A DNA stretch of 64,000 nucleotides from Spirometra erinaceieuropaei (taxonomy: Eukaryota > Platyhelminthes > Cestoda > Diphyllobothriidea > Diphyllobothriidae): NCBI GenBank assembly GCA_902702965.1, contig CACRXP010000163.1:332799-396798 (forward strand), written 5' to 3'. The notes beneath the pieces are model-generated. The model saw only the letters and a list, made by a program, of their open reading frames with translations, did not search any database and had not been told where the DNA came from. Both the position numbers and the translations under genes were made by a program. This document shows, one piece after another, positions 13,001 through 23,555 of the stretch (position 1 is the first letter of the stretch; every line of letters begins with the position of its first letter).

Positions 13001-13556
13001 CAGGAGTAGTCACAAAGCACGTTGCCCGGGAGAGCGTGTCCAATCCTTGCAGGGTGGGCGGCTGCGTCAACTTGCTTCATTTGGAACGTGACTTCCATCG
13101 GAAACGTCATATTTTGTCTTTGACGTCCTCTTGCTCCCCAGGCAGTATGGATATCGGAATCGCTATGGGATCAATGGCTTGATGCTTGCTGCTTGAGATC
13201 TGCTCAATAAACTCCAATAAGTTCGGGTAGGTTCGTGCTCCATCCTTCTTAACGAACAGAAATAGCTTCTGAAGGATTGAGAAAATTCGAATGTCCAGAG
13301 AGTAAGTCGTTGTTGATCAGACAACCTCGCGACACCATGCAGGTCCGCGCTACTGACAACGAAATTGTCCCATCGTCCGTCACTAGTAAAGATGGAGTGA
13401 AGCAATCCTGACCGCTTATTTCATCCCCTTCTATCTTCATACTGTCGAGAAACTATTCAAAGTTTGGATAATGCGCTCGACTAAAAGGCTTTTGAGGGAC
13501 AAAATACTTGTATTATGATGATGGTAGGGGGCGTTCACCGATCGTTCATACGGAAC
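10058..13556. other. 3' flank of MBOAT and gene-free stretch
   Basis: Begins with the MBOAT 3' UTR. GCC/GCT repeats follow the stop and a possible poly(A) signal AATAAA sits at 10513-10518. Beyond that I recognise only an R1 copy at about 11990-12280. A short open frame on the - strand at 13249-13440 has an acceptor-like TTTCTCGACAG just upstream, but it matches no family I know and needs a frameshift to continue. Confidence 0.45.
11990..12280 (-). repeat. R1 dispersed repeat, copy 2
   Basis: Reverse-oriented R1: GATGCTGCGCAAGTCTACT, ACTGTAAACCAATTCGCAC and AAGTCACCTTCC correspond to the complement of the R1 core words. It is more diverged than copies at 25.6 and 33.7 kb. Confidence 0.6.
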
Positions 13557-15719
13557 TCACTCGTTCCGTTGTGCCTTAAGGGCTCTCTCTCGAGCCCACC
13601 CAGCAGCTGCACAGCNCTCGTTGCGGATGACGGTCCAAAGCTTTATATCGTCAGCAAACATGGCAATCTTGCAGTCCAATCCATGGATACAGTCATCAAT
13701 ATAGATGAGGAAGAGGATAGGGCCAAGAACGGAGCCCTGAGGTACTCCGCTCGTAACCGTCACCTCTGCCGAGTGCTGGCCACCAAGACGAACAGTCTGG
13801 GACCGACCGACCAAAAAGTTTTCAATCCACTTCAAAAGCTTGCCTCTTACCCCTATGCGGCTGAGCTTGTGTAGGAGACGTTGGTGTGGCACGCTGTCAA
13901 ATGCCTTCTTGAAGTCTATGTAGGCCACATGCACAACGTTTCCTTCATCAATCGCTCGGGTCCACTGTTCAAGACAGTAGAGTAGATTGGTTAAGCAGGA
14001 CCTCCCTCTGCGGAAACCGTGCTGTGCATCGCACAGAAGATGATTTTGCTCTAAAAACCGCATCAGTTCGCGTTTGATTATTCGCTCCATAACTTTGCAG
14101 CATATGGAGGTGAGGCTTACTGGTCGGTAGTTGTTTGCGGAAGCGCGACTGCCATTTTTATGAATCGGTGAAATCCACGCAGTCTTCCACTCAGGAGGCA
14201 GTCTGCCTGCATCAAGAGAGGCTTGGAAGAGGACGCTCAGAGGTTCTGCCAAGTCTGTGGCTAATTCCTTCAACAACTTTGCCGGTATTTCGTCAGGACC
14301 GGGCGAAGTCCCTTCTTTTAGCTTCAGTAATTCCTGTTGAACAATAGGTTTTGTGAGAACCACTGAGTCAATTGTCGGGACATTGTCCACATTACAGTGA
14401 TCAGTGGGTACAGCGACTTCTCTCGTAAAGACCGACTGAAAGAACCTGGACAGATGTTCAGCCTTTTCGTCGTCCTTGTAAAGTTCAACGCCATCATCAG
14501 TTTTTAGCATAGGGATGGGATCCCTGTTGCGAGTACTTTGTCTTATGTAGTTGAAGAAAAGCTTTGGGTTTTCTCCTGCACAATTTAAAAGGTTACCCTC
14601 GAAGTCTTGGCGGGCTTTGTAAACAAGGCACTTTACCCTATTCCGCTGAGCCTTATACCTATTTCTTGATTCAGTTGTCTTGTCCCTAAGATATGCTTTC
14701 CACAGCTTTTGCTTACGGTTAACTTCAACTTTTAGTGAACCCTTAAGCCAGCGGGGCCTGCTGGTGATTTTCTTTTTCGACATAGGGCAGTATCTGTTGA
14801 TAAGTTCATTCAGTATGGCCTTAAGTTCTAGCCAGTCCTTGAGGACACACCCCGTAAATGCTGCTTTCCAGTCTCTACGACGCATGTCGAGACGCATTTG
14901 GTTGAAGTCACCACGCCATATGTTACGTCTAATCACGATGCTTTGATCGGGTACAGAGAAGAGAGAATACTCCCACTGTAGGACTACATGGTCGCTTTTT
15001 CCGAGAGGGGGTAGACAGTTTACAACATCAACGCTTTCCGGTGCCTTTGTTAATACAAGGTCTAGGCAGTTAGCTAGTTGTCCTTCACGTAGTCTGGTTG
15101 GGGATAAGACGTGTTGTGTGAGATTCGATCTTTGCACAGAATTTAGGAGGCGGCGATCAAAGTTAAATTCTGAGCCCGGGGCAGAAGTCAGATTCCAGTC
15201 GATATTCGGAGCGTTAAAGTCGCCCATAATCAGGACATTGGGTCGGAGGGAAATCGCTTCTAATTCCTCTAGTAGACTACTGTCTGATTGCGGGTCGTTC
15301 CTCGGTGGGCGGTAGACCGTCAGGATCTCGAGAGGTTGTGACCCCGGCGTTTTGACGGTGAGCCAAATCGTTTCAGTTGTGCGCGCGAGCTGTTCCTCTT
15401 TTTCTGATGCAAAAAGGCCATATTTGACATACACGAGCACACCTCCACCTTGACGTCCCAACCTGTCCTTTCTGAACAAGTGATAACCAGATAAAGCGAC
15501 TTCGCGATCGTCTACGCTCGCGGACAGCCACGTTTCAGTTATGGATATGACATCGGGTAAGGTTTGGTCAACGTAGATTTTAAGCTCGTCTAATTTAGAT
15601 AGCAGACTTTGCGCATTGGAATACAAGCATTTTAGCTTTTTTTCCTTTGATAAGCCGGCTATGACGCCGCCTTTGCCAATTGTCTCGGCTGTTGCGACAT
15701 ACGCACGGGCCGTGTCCAT
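13557..15719 (-). CDS. CR1/Jockey-like LINE ORF2: AP endonuclease and reverse transcriptase, 3'-truncated
   Basis: A 720-residue frame. Residues ~25-250 form an exonuclease-endonuclease-phosphatase domain: SNAQSL (N35), TETW (E62), MGDFNAPNIDW (166-169 GDFN), NCLDLVLT and the terminal KSDH (242-244). Residues ~470-695 are a reverse transcriptase: NYRPVSLTS, QHGFRRGRSC, AYIDFKKAFDSV, SGVPQGSVLGP and the catalytic FADD at 688-691. The frame is intact up to the single N at 13616. After it only 18 codons follow and they do not resemble the family. The usual thumb/C-terminal region is missing, so the copy is cut at its 3' side, by deletion or by the assembly join. It drives target-primed reverse transcription in the nucleus of germ cells. 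Confidence 0.92.
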   Translation of the reverse strand: MDTARAYVATAETIGKGGVIAGLSKEKKLKCLYSNAQSLLSKLDELKIYVDQTLPDVISITETWLSASVDDREVALSGYHLFRKDRLGRQGGGVLVYVKYGLFASEKEEQLARTTETIWLTVKTPGSQPLEILTVYRPPRNDPQSDSSLLEELEAISLRPNVLIMGDFNAPNIDWNLTSAPGSEFNFDRRLLNSVQRSNLTQHVLSPTRLREGQLANCLDLVLTKAPESVDVVNCLPPLGKSDHVVLQWEYSLFSVPDQSIVIRRNIWRGDFNQMRLDMRRRDWKAAFTGCVLKDWLELKAILNELINRYCPMSKKKITSRPRWLKGSLKVEVNRKQKLWKAYLRDKTTESRNRYKAQRNRVKCLVYKARQDFEGNLLNCAGENPKLFFNYIRQSTRNRDPIPMLKTDDGVELYKDDEKAEHLSRFFQSVFTREVAVPTDHCNVDNVPTIDSVVLTKPIVQQELLKLKEGTSPGPDEIPAKLLKELATDLAEPLSVLFQASLDAGRLPPEWKTAWISPIHKNGSRASANNYRPVSLTSICCKVMERIIKRELMRFLEQNHLLCDAQHGFRRGRSCLTNLLYCLEQWTRAIDEGNVVHVAYIDFKKAFDSVPHQRLLHKLSRIGVRGKLLKWIENFLVGRSQTVRLGGQHSAEVTVTSGVPQGSVLGPILFLIYIDDCIHGLDCKIAMFADDIKLWTVIRNEXCAAAGWARERALKAQRNE
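13616..13616. other. Single undetermined base at the LINE break
   Basis: One N sits exactly where LINE similarity stops. It probably marks a contig join or polymorphic base. Shifting by one base after it gives AVQLLGGLER, so a simple frame error cannot be excluded. Confidence 0.8.
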
Positions 15720-17370
15720 ATGAAGCGGGACGGTCGCTCGATTATGCAGTTGTTGTAGATAACCAGGCCTTGTTCGCCATTCGTTTGTCGCAGCCTTAGC
15801 TCCTGAACTAACTGTCGGCGTTTTATCCGCTCCGGTGGAGTGTAATCCGGCTGAAAAAAAACTCCTTGGTGGGAATATTTTAACCTAAAACGTCTTGAGA
15901 GGATGAGATCAACATGCTCTTTGCAACTCAGAACAATTTTAAGGGGCCTAGGATGCGGTGGAATAGCGGGTTCAGTAGAGCGCTTTCCGAGTCTGAAGGC
16001 TTTCAACACGGAAATTTCTTCATCGGGTTGAAGCAGTGTGTTTAGAAGACCTTGGAACAAGCCGAGATCAGCTAATACGCGTTCTTTAGGTGTATCTGCT
16101 TGAGGCTCCTGAAGTCCCTGTATTACTAGGCACTGTTCTCGGAGCGGCCGGTCTTGGTTGCGTGATGTTGGTGACTTGGGAGTTCCTGGCGAACCATTCA
16201 TGATGACATTCTGGTTGCCATCCACTTCAGGGATCTCTTCTGCAGCTAATGGTTTCGTGTTTGGGGCAATACTGCTCCTGTCTTTTATGTCAATACAGAG
16301 GATATTCGCATTTGTCGCGTCTGTGTCTACGCTGGCGCTGGAGGTTTCTGTCGATTGCTCAGACGAGCTCTGCTTTTCCACCCCAGGAAGTTCCTTTCTT
16401 CGGGTACTCCGAAGTCGTCCGATTTCCGTCTCTCTCTTCTCAGTCATCAGTCCCCTTTGATTTAACTGCTTCTTTTGATGTGACCTCAGTTGCATGTGAA
16501 CGGTCTGAGTCTTATTATTAATTCCTTGGTTCTCCTCGGTCACATTGCGGGGGGCAGTGAGCGTCTGCTTTCTGCTCTTCTGCGGCGGATTAATATCATG
16601 CCTTGTCATATTCTCCGCGATTTCCTCTGAGGTTTCCGTCCATGCAGTAGTCTTTTCTATGTCGCATCCTTTTACCTTCTTCTGTGGTGGAGATCGGACA
16701 GCTTCTACTCTGCCAGTGAGCTGGTCATTGTTCTTCAGCTGGGTGGTTCTCAATGATGAGAGTGTACTGCCATTATCACTTCGCAACTTAGTTTGCGATT
16801 TTGGAGTGTCGTTTATCATCGCTCTTGGTGAGGGTGAGGCTGTATGTTCATGTTTCCGTTTACCTTTTCTCTTAGCACTCTGTTTATTTCTGCAGCCAGC
16901 GATCTCCTGAAACGGTGATCCCTCTACTAGTGGGTTGCTGTTAGTCAACTCTGTCAGTTTCGAAACTATCTGTTGGCTACTGCTGAATTCATCAATTGAC
17001 TTGAATTTATCATACTTTAGTAACAATGCAATGAGATCTATAAGGAGGTTCATGTTCGTCTCCAACGACGTAATGTTTAACGCGAGATCTCGACAATATT
17101 TACACCGCGAACCACAATTTAAAGGTTCATCATCTGGTAGAAAATCTTGTGTAGGCGTGGCGAATTTCCCGGGATAATTTGCGTTGCGGGCCACCTCCGT
17201 CCTGTTTTGAACCACTTCTGGCGTACTGCGTTCGTTAGATCCTCCTTGCCCGGCGTGAATCGACGCTGGTCCGCATGGAGTTGCTAGTGCACGATTTTCA
17301 TGGCAAAATCCGACATATTCCCCAACCGTGGGGCTAATGCAATTAATATTCTTTGGGGCCATCCCCTCGG
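13617..17370 (-). mobile_element. CR1-like non-LTR retrotransposon, near-complete body, 3' end missing
   Basis: ORF1 and ORF2 are both open over 3.7 kb with no internal stop, so this copy is young or recently selected. Most LINE copies lose the 5' end; this one keeps the 5' part and loses the 3' part at the N. The CR1/Jockey call rests on the two-ORF layout, the APE-type endonuclease and the GVPQGSVLGPILFLIYIDD reverse-transcriptase block. Confidence 0.88.
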
Positions 17371-17494
17371 TGCCGATGGCCGAGGGGTCTAGGCGTTCGT
17401 CTCGTGAGGCGATGGTCGGAGGTTCGACTCCCGCTCCCCACGCCCTTTTTTCATCCCGCGGGACTGATGGATCGTACACTTCTACATTTCCCAT
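15659..17494 (-). CDS. LINE ORF1 protein
   Basis: A 611-residue frame upstream of ORF2 that overlaps it by 61 nt in another frame, the usual arrangement for two-ORF LINEs. About residues 130-170 carry a short Cys knuckle (CKYCRDL) before a hydrophobic helix. The middle is long, Ser/Lys/Glu-rich and disordered-looking. The last ~170 residues look like an RNA-binding fold: CLVIQGLQEP, KAFRLGKRS, LKIVLSCKEHVDLIL, PDYTPPERIKRR and NGEQGLVIYNNCII. I expect nucleic-acid chaperone activity in the LINE RNP. The true start may be the Met at 17362 (MAPKNINC), giving 567 residues, because the first 44 codons read through the antisense of a tRNA-like sequence. Confidence 0.8.
   Translation of the reverse strand: MGNVEVYDPSVPRDEKRAWGAGVEPPTIASRDERLDPSAIGTEGMAPKNINCISPTVGEYVGFCHENRALATPCGPASIHAGQGGSNERSTPEVVQNRTEVARNANYPGKFATPTQDFLPDDEPLNCGSRCKYCRDLALNITSLETNMNLLIDLIALLLKYDKFKSIDEFSSSQQIVSKLTELTNSNPLVEGSPFQEIAGCRNKQSAKRKGKRKHEHTASPSPRAMINDTPKSQTKLRSDNGSTLSSLRTTQLKNNDQLTGRVEAVRSPPQKKVKGCDIEKTTAWTETSEEIAENMTRHDINPPQKSRKQTLTAPRNVTEENQGINNKTQTVHMQLRSHQKKQLNQRGLMTEKRETEIGRLRSTRRKELPGVEKQSSSEQSTETSSASVDTDATNANILCIDIKDRSSIAPNTKPLAAEEIPEVDGNQNVIMNGSPGTPKSPTSRNQDRPLREQCLVIQGLQEPQADTPKERVLADLGLFQGLLNTLLQPDEEISVLKAFRLGKRSTEPAIPPHPRPLKIVLSCKEHVDLILSRRFRLKYSHQGVFFQPDYTPPERIKRRQLVQELRLRQTNGEQGLVIYNNCIIERPSRFIWTRPVRMSQQPRQLAKAAS
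17370..17442 (+). tRNA. tRNA-like sequence (probably pseudogene) abutting the LINE 5' end
   Basis: A near-consensus A box (TGGCCGAGGGGTCTAGGCG) and B box (GGTTCGACTCC) have tRNA spacing. Length is 73 nt and a T6 Pol III terminator follows at once. The 5' acceptor (GTGCCGA) pairs only partly with the 3' acceptor (TCCCCAC), the T stem has mismatches and the anticodon loop is six bases (TCGTGA). The isotype therefore cannot be assigned with confidence. It is antisense to the LINE and directly upstream of its likely ORF1 start. Confidence 0.5.
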
Positions 17495-18309
17495 GTCTCA
17501 ATGCGCCAAAGTCAAGGATACAACAACGGCCGAAAGGTTGGCAGCAGAAGACAGAGACAATCAAAAGAAGGCCTAAGGCTTTCAGATGTCAGGGAAGCTT
17601 TAGGCAACGGAAATCTAAGCGAATGCTTCGAGACTTCAGACAACAGAAACCTAGTCGAATTTAACGGCACTACAGTTAACAGAAATTTAAGCTAATGCTT
17701 TGAAGCAAAGGTACAGCTAAAGTCGAATTTCGAAGTGAGACTCAGCCTTTGTTCTGAGCGTTTCGTTTGCTGGAAGATTGGTCTTTTTAGGCTCGTATGC
17801 AGAACTGGTAGAGTCGACGTCCACGTTCTGCAAAGGTGGTGTCGTAAATTGATGACGATGCGAATATTGCTGTCTGTGAATCAATTTTCTAAAATCCGTT
17901 TGACTGCAGGAGCATCCAGAGTGCGGAAATCTCGAAGAATATTAACCCCTCGGAGGACGAAAATTTGAAACCAAATTCGAAACTCAAACATTGCCATTGC
18001 TACTGTGGGTTTGGAACTCACCGCAGTTGCCGAGTTTTTCAGAATCGAGTCACGTGGAAAGTTTATTGCTCCTCATTAGGTAATTCTCATAGTTAGCTTG
18101 GGTAAGTTGCTGTCTTGCTGTTACAACGAGCTACCGACTATAGTAGGCTTAGGTTGGAATTAACGTGTTGCGGCTGTCCCTCTAGTCTCAACTATTTATT
18201 TAACCTTATCCGTTTATTTTTAACGAGACCGGATACGACGAGGGCATTTGTCTCCAACGTGCAGCTGACAGAGGTGTGCTACCTTACATATGTTTGAATA
18301 TGCCTCGCT
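17495..18309. other. Gene-free stretch with imperfect short tandem motifs
   Basis: Between about 17575 and 17720 a motif like GGCAACGGAAATCTAAGCGAA followed by TGCTTCGA recurs three times with drift, giving a short degenerate tandem array. Nothing else is recognisable. Confidence 0.4.
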
Positions 18310-18861
18310 ACAATAGTAGTGAAAATGCGATTCCCACCCAGGCTTCTTGCCCCTGCATTGCTGTATGATCACCGCCCCGGTCCACAATCTCAACGGCGTC
18401 AAAGTTGAGGATGTGTCCCATTTCTGCTGCATGGGTTGCTACCTCCGACTTTGAGTCCAACCATCGCACGGCAAACTTATGCTCGTGCGCCCGCGTGAGC
18501 AGCCGTCGGCCGGTTTTGAGTCAGGTCTGTGGGCAACACCTATTCCGAGTAGCGCGAGGGATCCAGCCACGGCCTTGGAGACCCCTTTAATGTACGGAAT
18601 GCTCCGCCATGAGTTTGACGGACTATGCTTTTCATTCCGTCTCTTTGGCTGCCTTCGGCTCCGTTTATTGAATGCCCGCGGATAGCCGTTGGCTCTGAAG
18701 AGTTCTTGGAGGAGCTTTATCTCGTCCAGTTTGGCGGCTGGCGTGCTGCAATTAGTTTCCACCCGCCGGTATAGCGTGCGGACACAACTTCGTTTGTGTT
18801 GTAGAGGGTGGTTGCTGTTGTAGCTGAGTCTTTGCAGCGTGTTCGTCTGTTTGCTGTAGAC
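18310..18861 (-). mobile_element. Penelope-like element fragment (RT tail to GIY-YIG region), decayed
   Basis: Translated on the - strand the sequence gives VYSKQTNTLQRLSYNSNHPLQ-HKRSCVRTLYRR, then KLLQELFRANGYPRAF and SWRSIPYIKGVSKAVAGSLALLGIGVAH. This is the typical linker between a PLE reverse transcriptase and its endonuclease. A shifted frame then gives HKFAVRWLDSKSEVATHAAEMGH and FDAVEIVDRG, matching the C-terminal half of a PLE GIY-YIG domain. At least one frameshift and later stops make it dead. The 5' side disappears into the N gap. Confidence 0.82.
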
Positions 18862-19116
18862 NNNNNNNNNNNNNNNNNNNNNNNNNNNNNNNNNNNNNNN
18901 NNNNNNNNNNNNNNNNNNNNNNNNNNNNNNNNNNNNNNNNNNNNNNNNNNNNNNNNNNNNNNNNNNNNNNNNNNNNNNNNNNNNNNNNNNNNNNNNNNNN
19001 NNNNNNNNNNNNNNNNNNNNNNNNNNNNNNNNNNNNNNNNNNNNNNNNNNNNNNNNNNNNNNNNNNNNNNNNNNNNNNNNNNNNNNNNNNNNNNNNNNNN
19101 NNNNNNNNNNNNNNNN
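18862..19116. other. Assembly gap (255 N)
   Basis: The run of N interrupts the PLE fragment; the missing bases probably include more of its reverse transcriptase. Confidence 0.95.
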
Positions 19117-20539
19117 CTGCGGAAGTTTTTCCATTGCCAAGCCCAAATTTTCTTCCGATAAACGAGAGTTCGGATGTTACCATCGACCGTTCTGCTTTGA
19201 AGGAGGACTTTTGCTTAACTGAGTGTCCACCTACACATGCACGCATGACCTCCCATTAAGGATAAGGGGACGGAACATTGGTCGTAGTTGGTCATGCACG
19301 TCTTGGAAACGAGGCATCACTCTGGCTGGTAAAGCATGTCCATTCTCGGCAGCTGCCCATAAAATGAAGGCCGAATATTTATCTGCTGAAACATCCAAAC
19401 AAGTCGTGCATTCGAGGGCAGACTGGTCTGAATATCGCCCCCGAAGCAAGAAATTAGGAACGCGGGATGACTGGGAATGACTTGCCACAGACTGACTGTT
19501 ATTTTACAGCGCTCACAAGCCTTCACAGTGTGTGTTACTTGATGCTGCTCTGTTGTGGCACTAGGCCCTGGGAATTTCTCGCTGCCACAAAGATAACGTC
19601 AGTGACATTTCGGCCTGGGCAGTGGTCGGATTCAAGTAGGCGCACGTGAAGTAAGGACAAGAAGTCGCACCCATGGACAGCCAACTTGTGTTCACCAATA
19701 GGCAGTGGCGGTTAGCACATGGAATGCAGCAAAATAGGCTGTTATTCTTAACTCGAATCCGTTGATAAGACCAACTGAATTTTGGACGACTTCAACCCCA
19801 ACATGGTTTTAATACAGTGTCGTGGTCTAGGTTTCTTTAAAATAAGGGAAAGCGGCATTAATAAAACCCGCTTCTACCATTCAGGCCGGGTTCTGGGTCA
19901 TTCTGTTCACTATTTGAGGCAGTTTTCATGAAGCTAGGGGATACTCGTTAAGCCCGAGCATACGGTGTGAGTGCACCAACTTTCTCTTAACCAGACCCTC
20001 CTTATCCCGATGCTGATATTTGGAGTGGAAAAGCGTCCTGACGGACGCACTTTTGTGTGCTCCTGGAGGGCTGTTTACTTAGTCCAGGTAGGCGTCAGAG
20101 TCCCCTCACCAGATGCTTCTCGCGAGGTTCTCATTCCCAAGTTTTCAAATAAGGCAGACGACTGTCGTTTTACGTCTCTTCGTCATCAAACAGTACTTCG
20201 GAGAACAGCTTATTTTGCCCATAATTGAGTCAGTAAATCACGTTAGTGGTTACAAGACTGTGAGCCAGTTTTTGATTTTTGACTTTGAATGACGTCTTCA
20301 GCTACTCATTGCAAGACTACTTCAGCCGAGTCTCGTTATTGGTGCTTACAATAACCAATTCAAGTGGAATCCAGAGCAAGACAGCAAAGCCAGAAGGAAG
20401 AATGCGTTTTGCGGGACCTGCGTAGATGACCTATATTGTTCGAAGGGGTGCCAGCGGAGCCCCTGATGTTGCAGTTAGATCCATCAGCTAAATGTTGCGG
20501 AGAATTGTAAAATCCTCTGACATGAATGTACAGTGAGTG
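19117..20539. other. Gene-free stretch
   Basis: No exon, RNA gene or repeat family that I could identify. Short overlapping frames on both strands (19223-19488) look fortuitous. Confidence 0.4.
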
Positions 20540-21530
20540 ACCAATCCTCTTGAAATGTTGGCTGGAATTCTGAAATGCGTTTTCGATTAAGAAGAATAAC
20601 TTAGGCGCGATTGTAATACTGATTATCTTGAGGCATAAGCTTATACCATTTCGGACTCGACAGAATGTTAGCTTTTGAATTCACTGCTTTTTTGTTTCCT
20701 GTAGAAACCGTACTTGGTAAAAAAATGACTACTTAAGTTGCATGCATTTTCCCCACTGATTTTCGATGGTCTTGCAAATGCAGACATATCTTGTAGAACC
20801 ATTAAAAAGAGCATGCTCTCTTTCAATCGTTTAATAGAGAATTACGTCTTCTTTATATTTTCTGCTCAAGAAAGGAGTATAATTAGGTTTTAACGAAGTT
20901 TTCTAATTGCCGAATAATTTGGGGCCGGATCATTCGTTGTATTAGCGCTTAGTGATTTCACTCCACAAGGTGCATGCGTTCCTCGTAAAGAAAATAATAT
21001 ATTTTTTATGCCATTAAAAAGATATCATACAGAGTCCGTAAAATTTTACAACGGATGCGGAAAATATTGTACATTTCATGAGGAGTTGTAGTAAACGACG
21101 ATGTACGATGCTATGTGAATGGACATTGCGAGGTCTTTAAAAACGCCATAATTAGAAACTTTTAAAAATCTAATTATACTCCTTCCTTGGGATTAAAACA
21201 TAAAGAATACGTGATTCTCTATTAACTGCCTGAAAGAAAGCATAGTTTTTACGGTTTCTAAAAGATACATTTGAATTTGGAAGACCATCGAAAATCAATG
21301 GGGAAAATGCATGCTACTTATGTAGTCATTTTTTACCGAGTACGGTTTCTAAAGGAGATTGAGAAGCAGTGTATTCAAAAGCTGACATCATGCCAAGTCC
21401 AAAATGTTATAAGATTATGCTGCAAGATAACCAGTCTTACAACCGCGACGAAGTAATCCTTCCTAATCGAAAACGCATTTCAGAATTTCATCCAACATTT
21501 CATTTCATTATCGGATGATTGTCACTATAC
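20540..21530. repeat. FB1 palindromic foldback element, copy C
   Basis: The left arm begins near CTTGAAATGTTGGCTGGAATT and contains CTGAAATGCGTTTTCGATTA, GACTACTTAAGTTGCATGC and CCACTGATTTTCGATGGTCTT. All return reverse-complemented in the right arm, ending at ...CATTTCATTTCATTATCGG. The inverted match extends more than 300 bp inward, so most of the ~1-kb element is one hairpin. No coding frame. Confidence 0.8.
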
Positions 21531-22429
21531 CTCCCCACGGTGTATTCAGTCTATACAACTTTAGAAGGACATACGCGCCAGCCTTGCCGCGATTTCTGAA
21601 CGCCATAGGTTTCGTTTCCTCTTGATTTGTTATCCCTAATCGAACAATTTCTCTTGTTTTTTCCTACTCATTTGGTCCCCGGCGTGTAGAGCATAGGCCG
21701 ACCTGCCCAGTCTTCTTCATGTTGACAGTAACACCACTTCCGTCGGCGGGGGTGATGGCGTTCTTTAGCTGGCGCCGATGTTTGTTTTCTCTTTTATCAA
21801 GAAAGATCAGGGTGCCGTTGTATATGTTTCTTTTCTGCCTAAGTAACTGTGGACGACGAATTCAGCGACAGAAGAAGTGCGTATTCCGCAGTTGATCACA
21901 ATTAATCTTTCAGTCGTTCCCCGTAGAACGACCTCGGAACGCAGAAGCCCCGAAGTGACGCAAAATCTCCCCAGCTATGAAATAAGGTTGGTTGCCCCGA
22001 CGTTGTCGCCTGCCTCAGTGTGAATTCCTCCAAATGGTTGGTAGGAAAAAAGTGCGAGGACCGAAAGTATGCTGCAGAATTGCGTCAGTATTCAATACGA
22101 GCTGAGATTGGAGAACATCAGGAGATCTGTCAGAAGTAAATTAGTTTTCGCATCAGGGTCTCCAAGCTGTTATTGGCAGCCCGTCGTCAGATAAAACAAG
22201 ACATAGAGCGTCGAGATTAGCTGTGAGGCTACGCTTTCGCTTATTATGAAGAAGGTTCACTTGCATCTAGATGGACAGTCTTCAGTACCCCTGCCACGGT
22301 ACCGAAGTGGGCATCTGTTCTGCTAGAGGGGAATAATCCTATTTAAACAAGTGAAATAGATGCATGTTTCAAGGAACAATTCAAGTCTAAGGTGAGACGA
22401 AGACTCCTTATTGCCACAAAGTAGATTAA
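21531..22429. other. Gene-free stretch
   Basis: I recognise nothing here beyond scattered A/T- and G-rich words. It lies between two palindromic elements. Confidence 0.4.
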
Positions 22430-23102
22430 AAACAAGCATGTACAGCAGAATTTATTGGAGCCAATAAATTTCGTGAGGGCTTATCGACTGCAGCCCGTCT
22501 CTGCATAACATAGGTAACGATTGGAAGCGTACAGCAGGATGAATTTGTACAGAATGTCAGTGCATAAGAGCAAGTTCAAGGTTCAAGGCAATAAATAATC
22601 AGATGAAAGGCGTTCCCATAAGCATCATATAGGAAAGAGGGAGACGGACTGTTAACAACAAATCACAGTCTTGAGTAACTTGACGCGTGAAGGTTGCCAG
22701 GACAATTGCAGATTGATCACGTGGTCTAACTGCTTGCACAGGTCTGGTTTCTCCCTCCATATGTAAGCTCCGCAGAAGTAACGCAAGGTTCGAGTTCTGT
22801 GCACTCGGAAAAGTACTCGAAAAGCTGTTTTAGGATCGACAACAGGATTGTTATCTAACAGGTGTTTCGTTATAGATGAACGGGGGTTTTGTTTTCGTCA
22901 AACAAGAAAAGGTCTTTCATCTGATTATTCATTGTCTTGAACCTTGACCTTGCTCTTATGCACTGACATTCTGTACTAATTCATACTGCTGTGCGCTTCC
23001 TTCCGTTACCTATGTTATACAGAGACGGGCTGCAGTTGATAAGCCGTCACGAAATTTATTGGCCCCAATAAATTCTGCTGTACATGCCTGTTTTCAATTC
23101 AT
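22430..23102. repeat. FB2 palindromic element, a family distinct from FB1
   Basis: Arms of about 175 bp at 22430-22612 and 22918-23102 are inverted copies at roughly 90% identity. Shared words include CATGTACAGCAGAATTTATTGG, CTGCAGCCCGTCTCTG, TAACATAGGTAACG, GTCAGTGCATAAGAGCAAG and ATAATCAGATGAAAG. The ~300-bp spacer holds no ORF. Only one copy is visible in the window. Confidence 0.8.
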
Positions 23103-23555
23103 ACCCGGGAAAAAATGCTTCAGGTTTCTCAAAGTAAATTGGTAATTAGGTGTGAGCACGGAGTGAATCGTAACCGGCGCTCACGAGACCGTTATCCGCG
23201 TGATAATCCTGCCTTCTTCGCAAACTGGCCTTCATACAGTTTTTCGAGTGGCTTCGAAAACTGGCAGATAGGCATTCCCAGCCGAACACCTCTAACGGCG
23301 TACAGGAAGTAAGGGCCGATTCGGAGTGTGTACAAATGCAAAATGAACTCTGCATTTCAATTTGATTGATTTTGAGAAAGTCACATGTGTGCAACATTAC
23401 GACTAAAACTTCTGGTTTGACTGAAATGTGACATAAATCAGACATCTAAAAATAATCGAGTAAAAAAAAGAAAAGTCGGAGGGAAAGAGTGGTGCGCATA
23501 AATGACTCTGAGCTAGCCCCGTACTTGGACCTGTCAGGCAAGGGTAAATGAGCGA

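Noticed and set aside
13163..13440. Possible - strand exon (EGDEISGQDCFTPSLL...) with an acceptor-like site upstream
   Set aside because: No family recognised, no matching donor, and it needs a one-base shift to continue; kept only as a remark.
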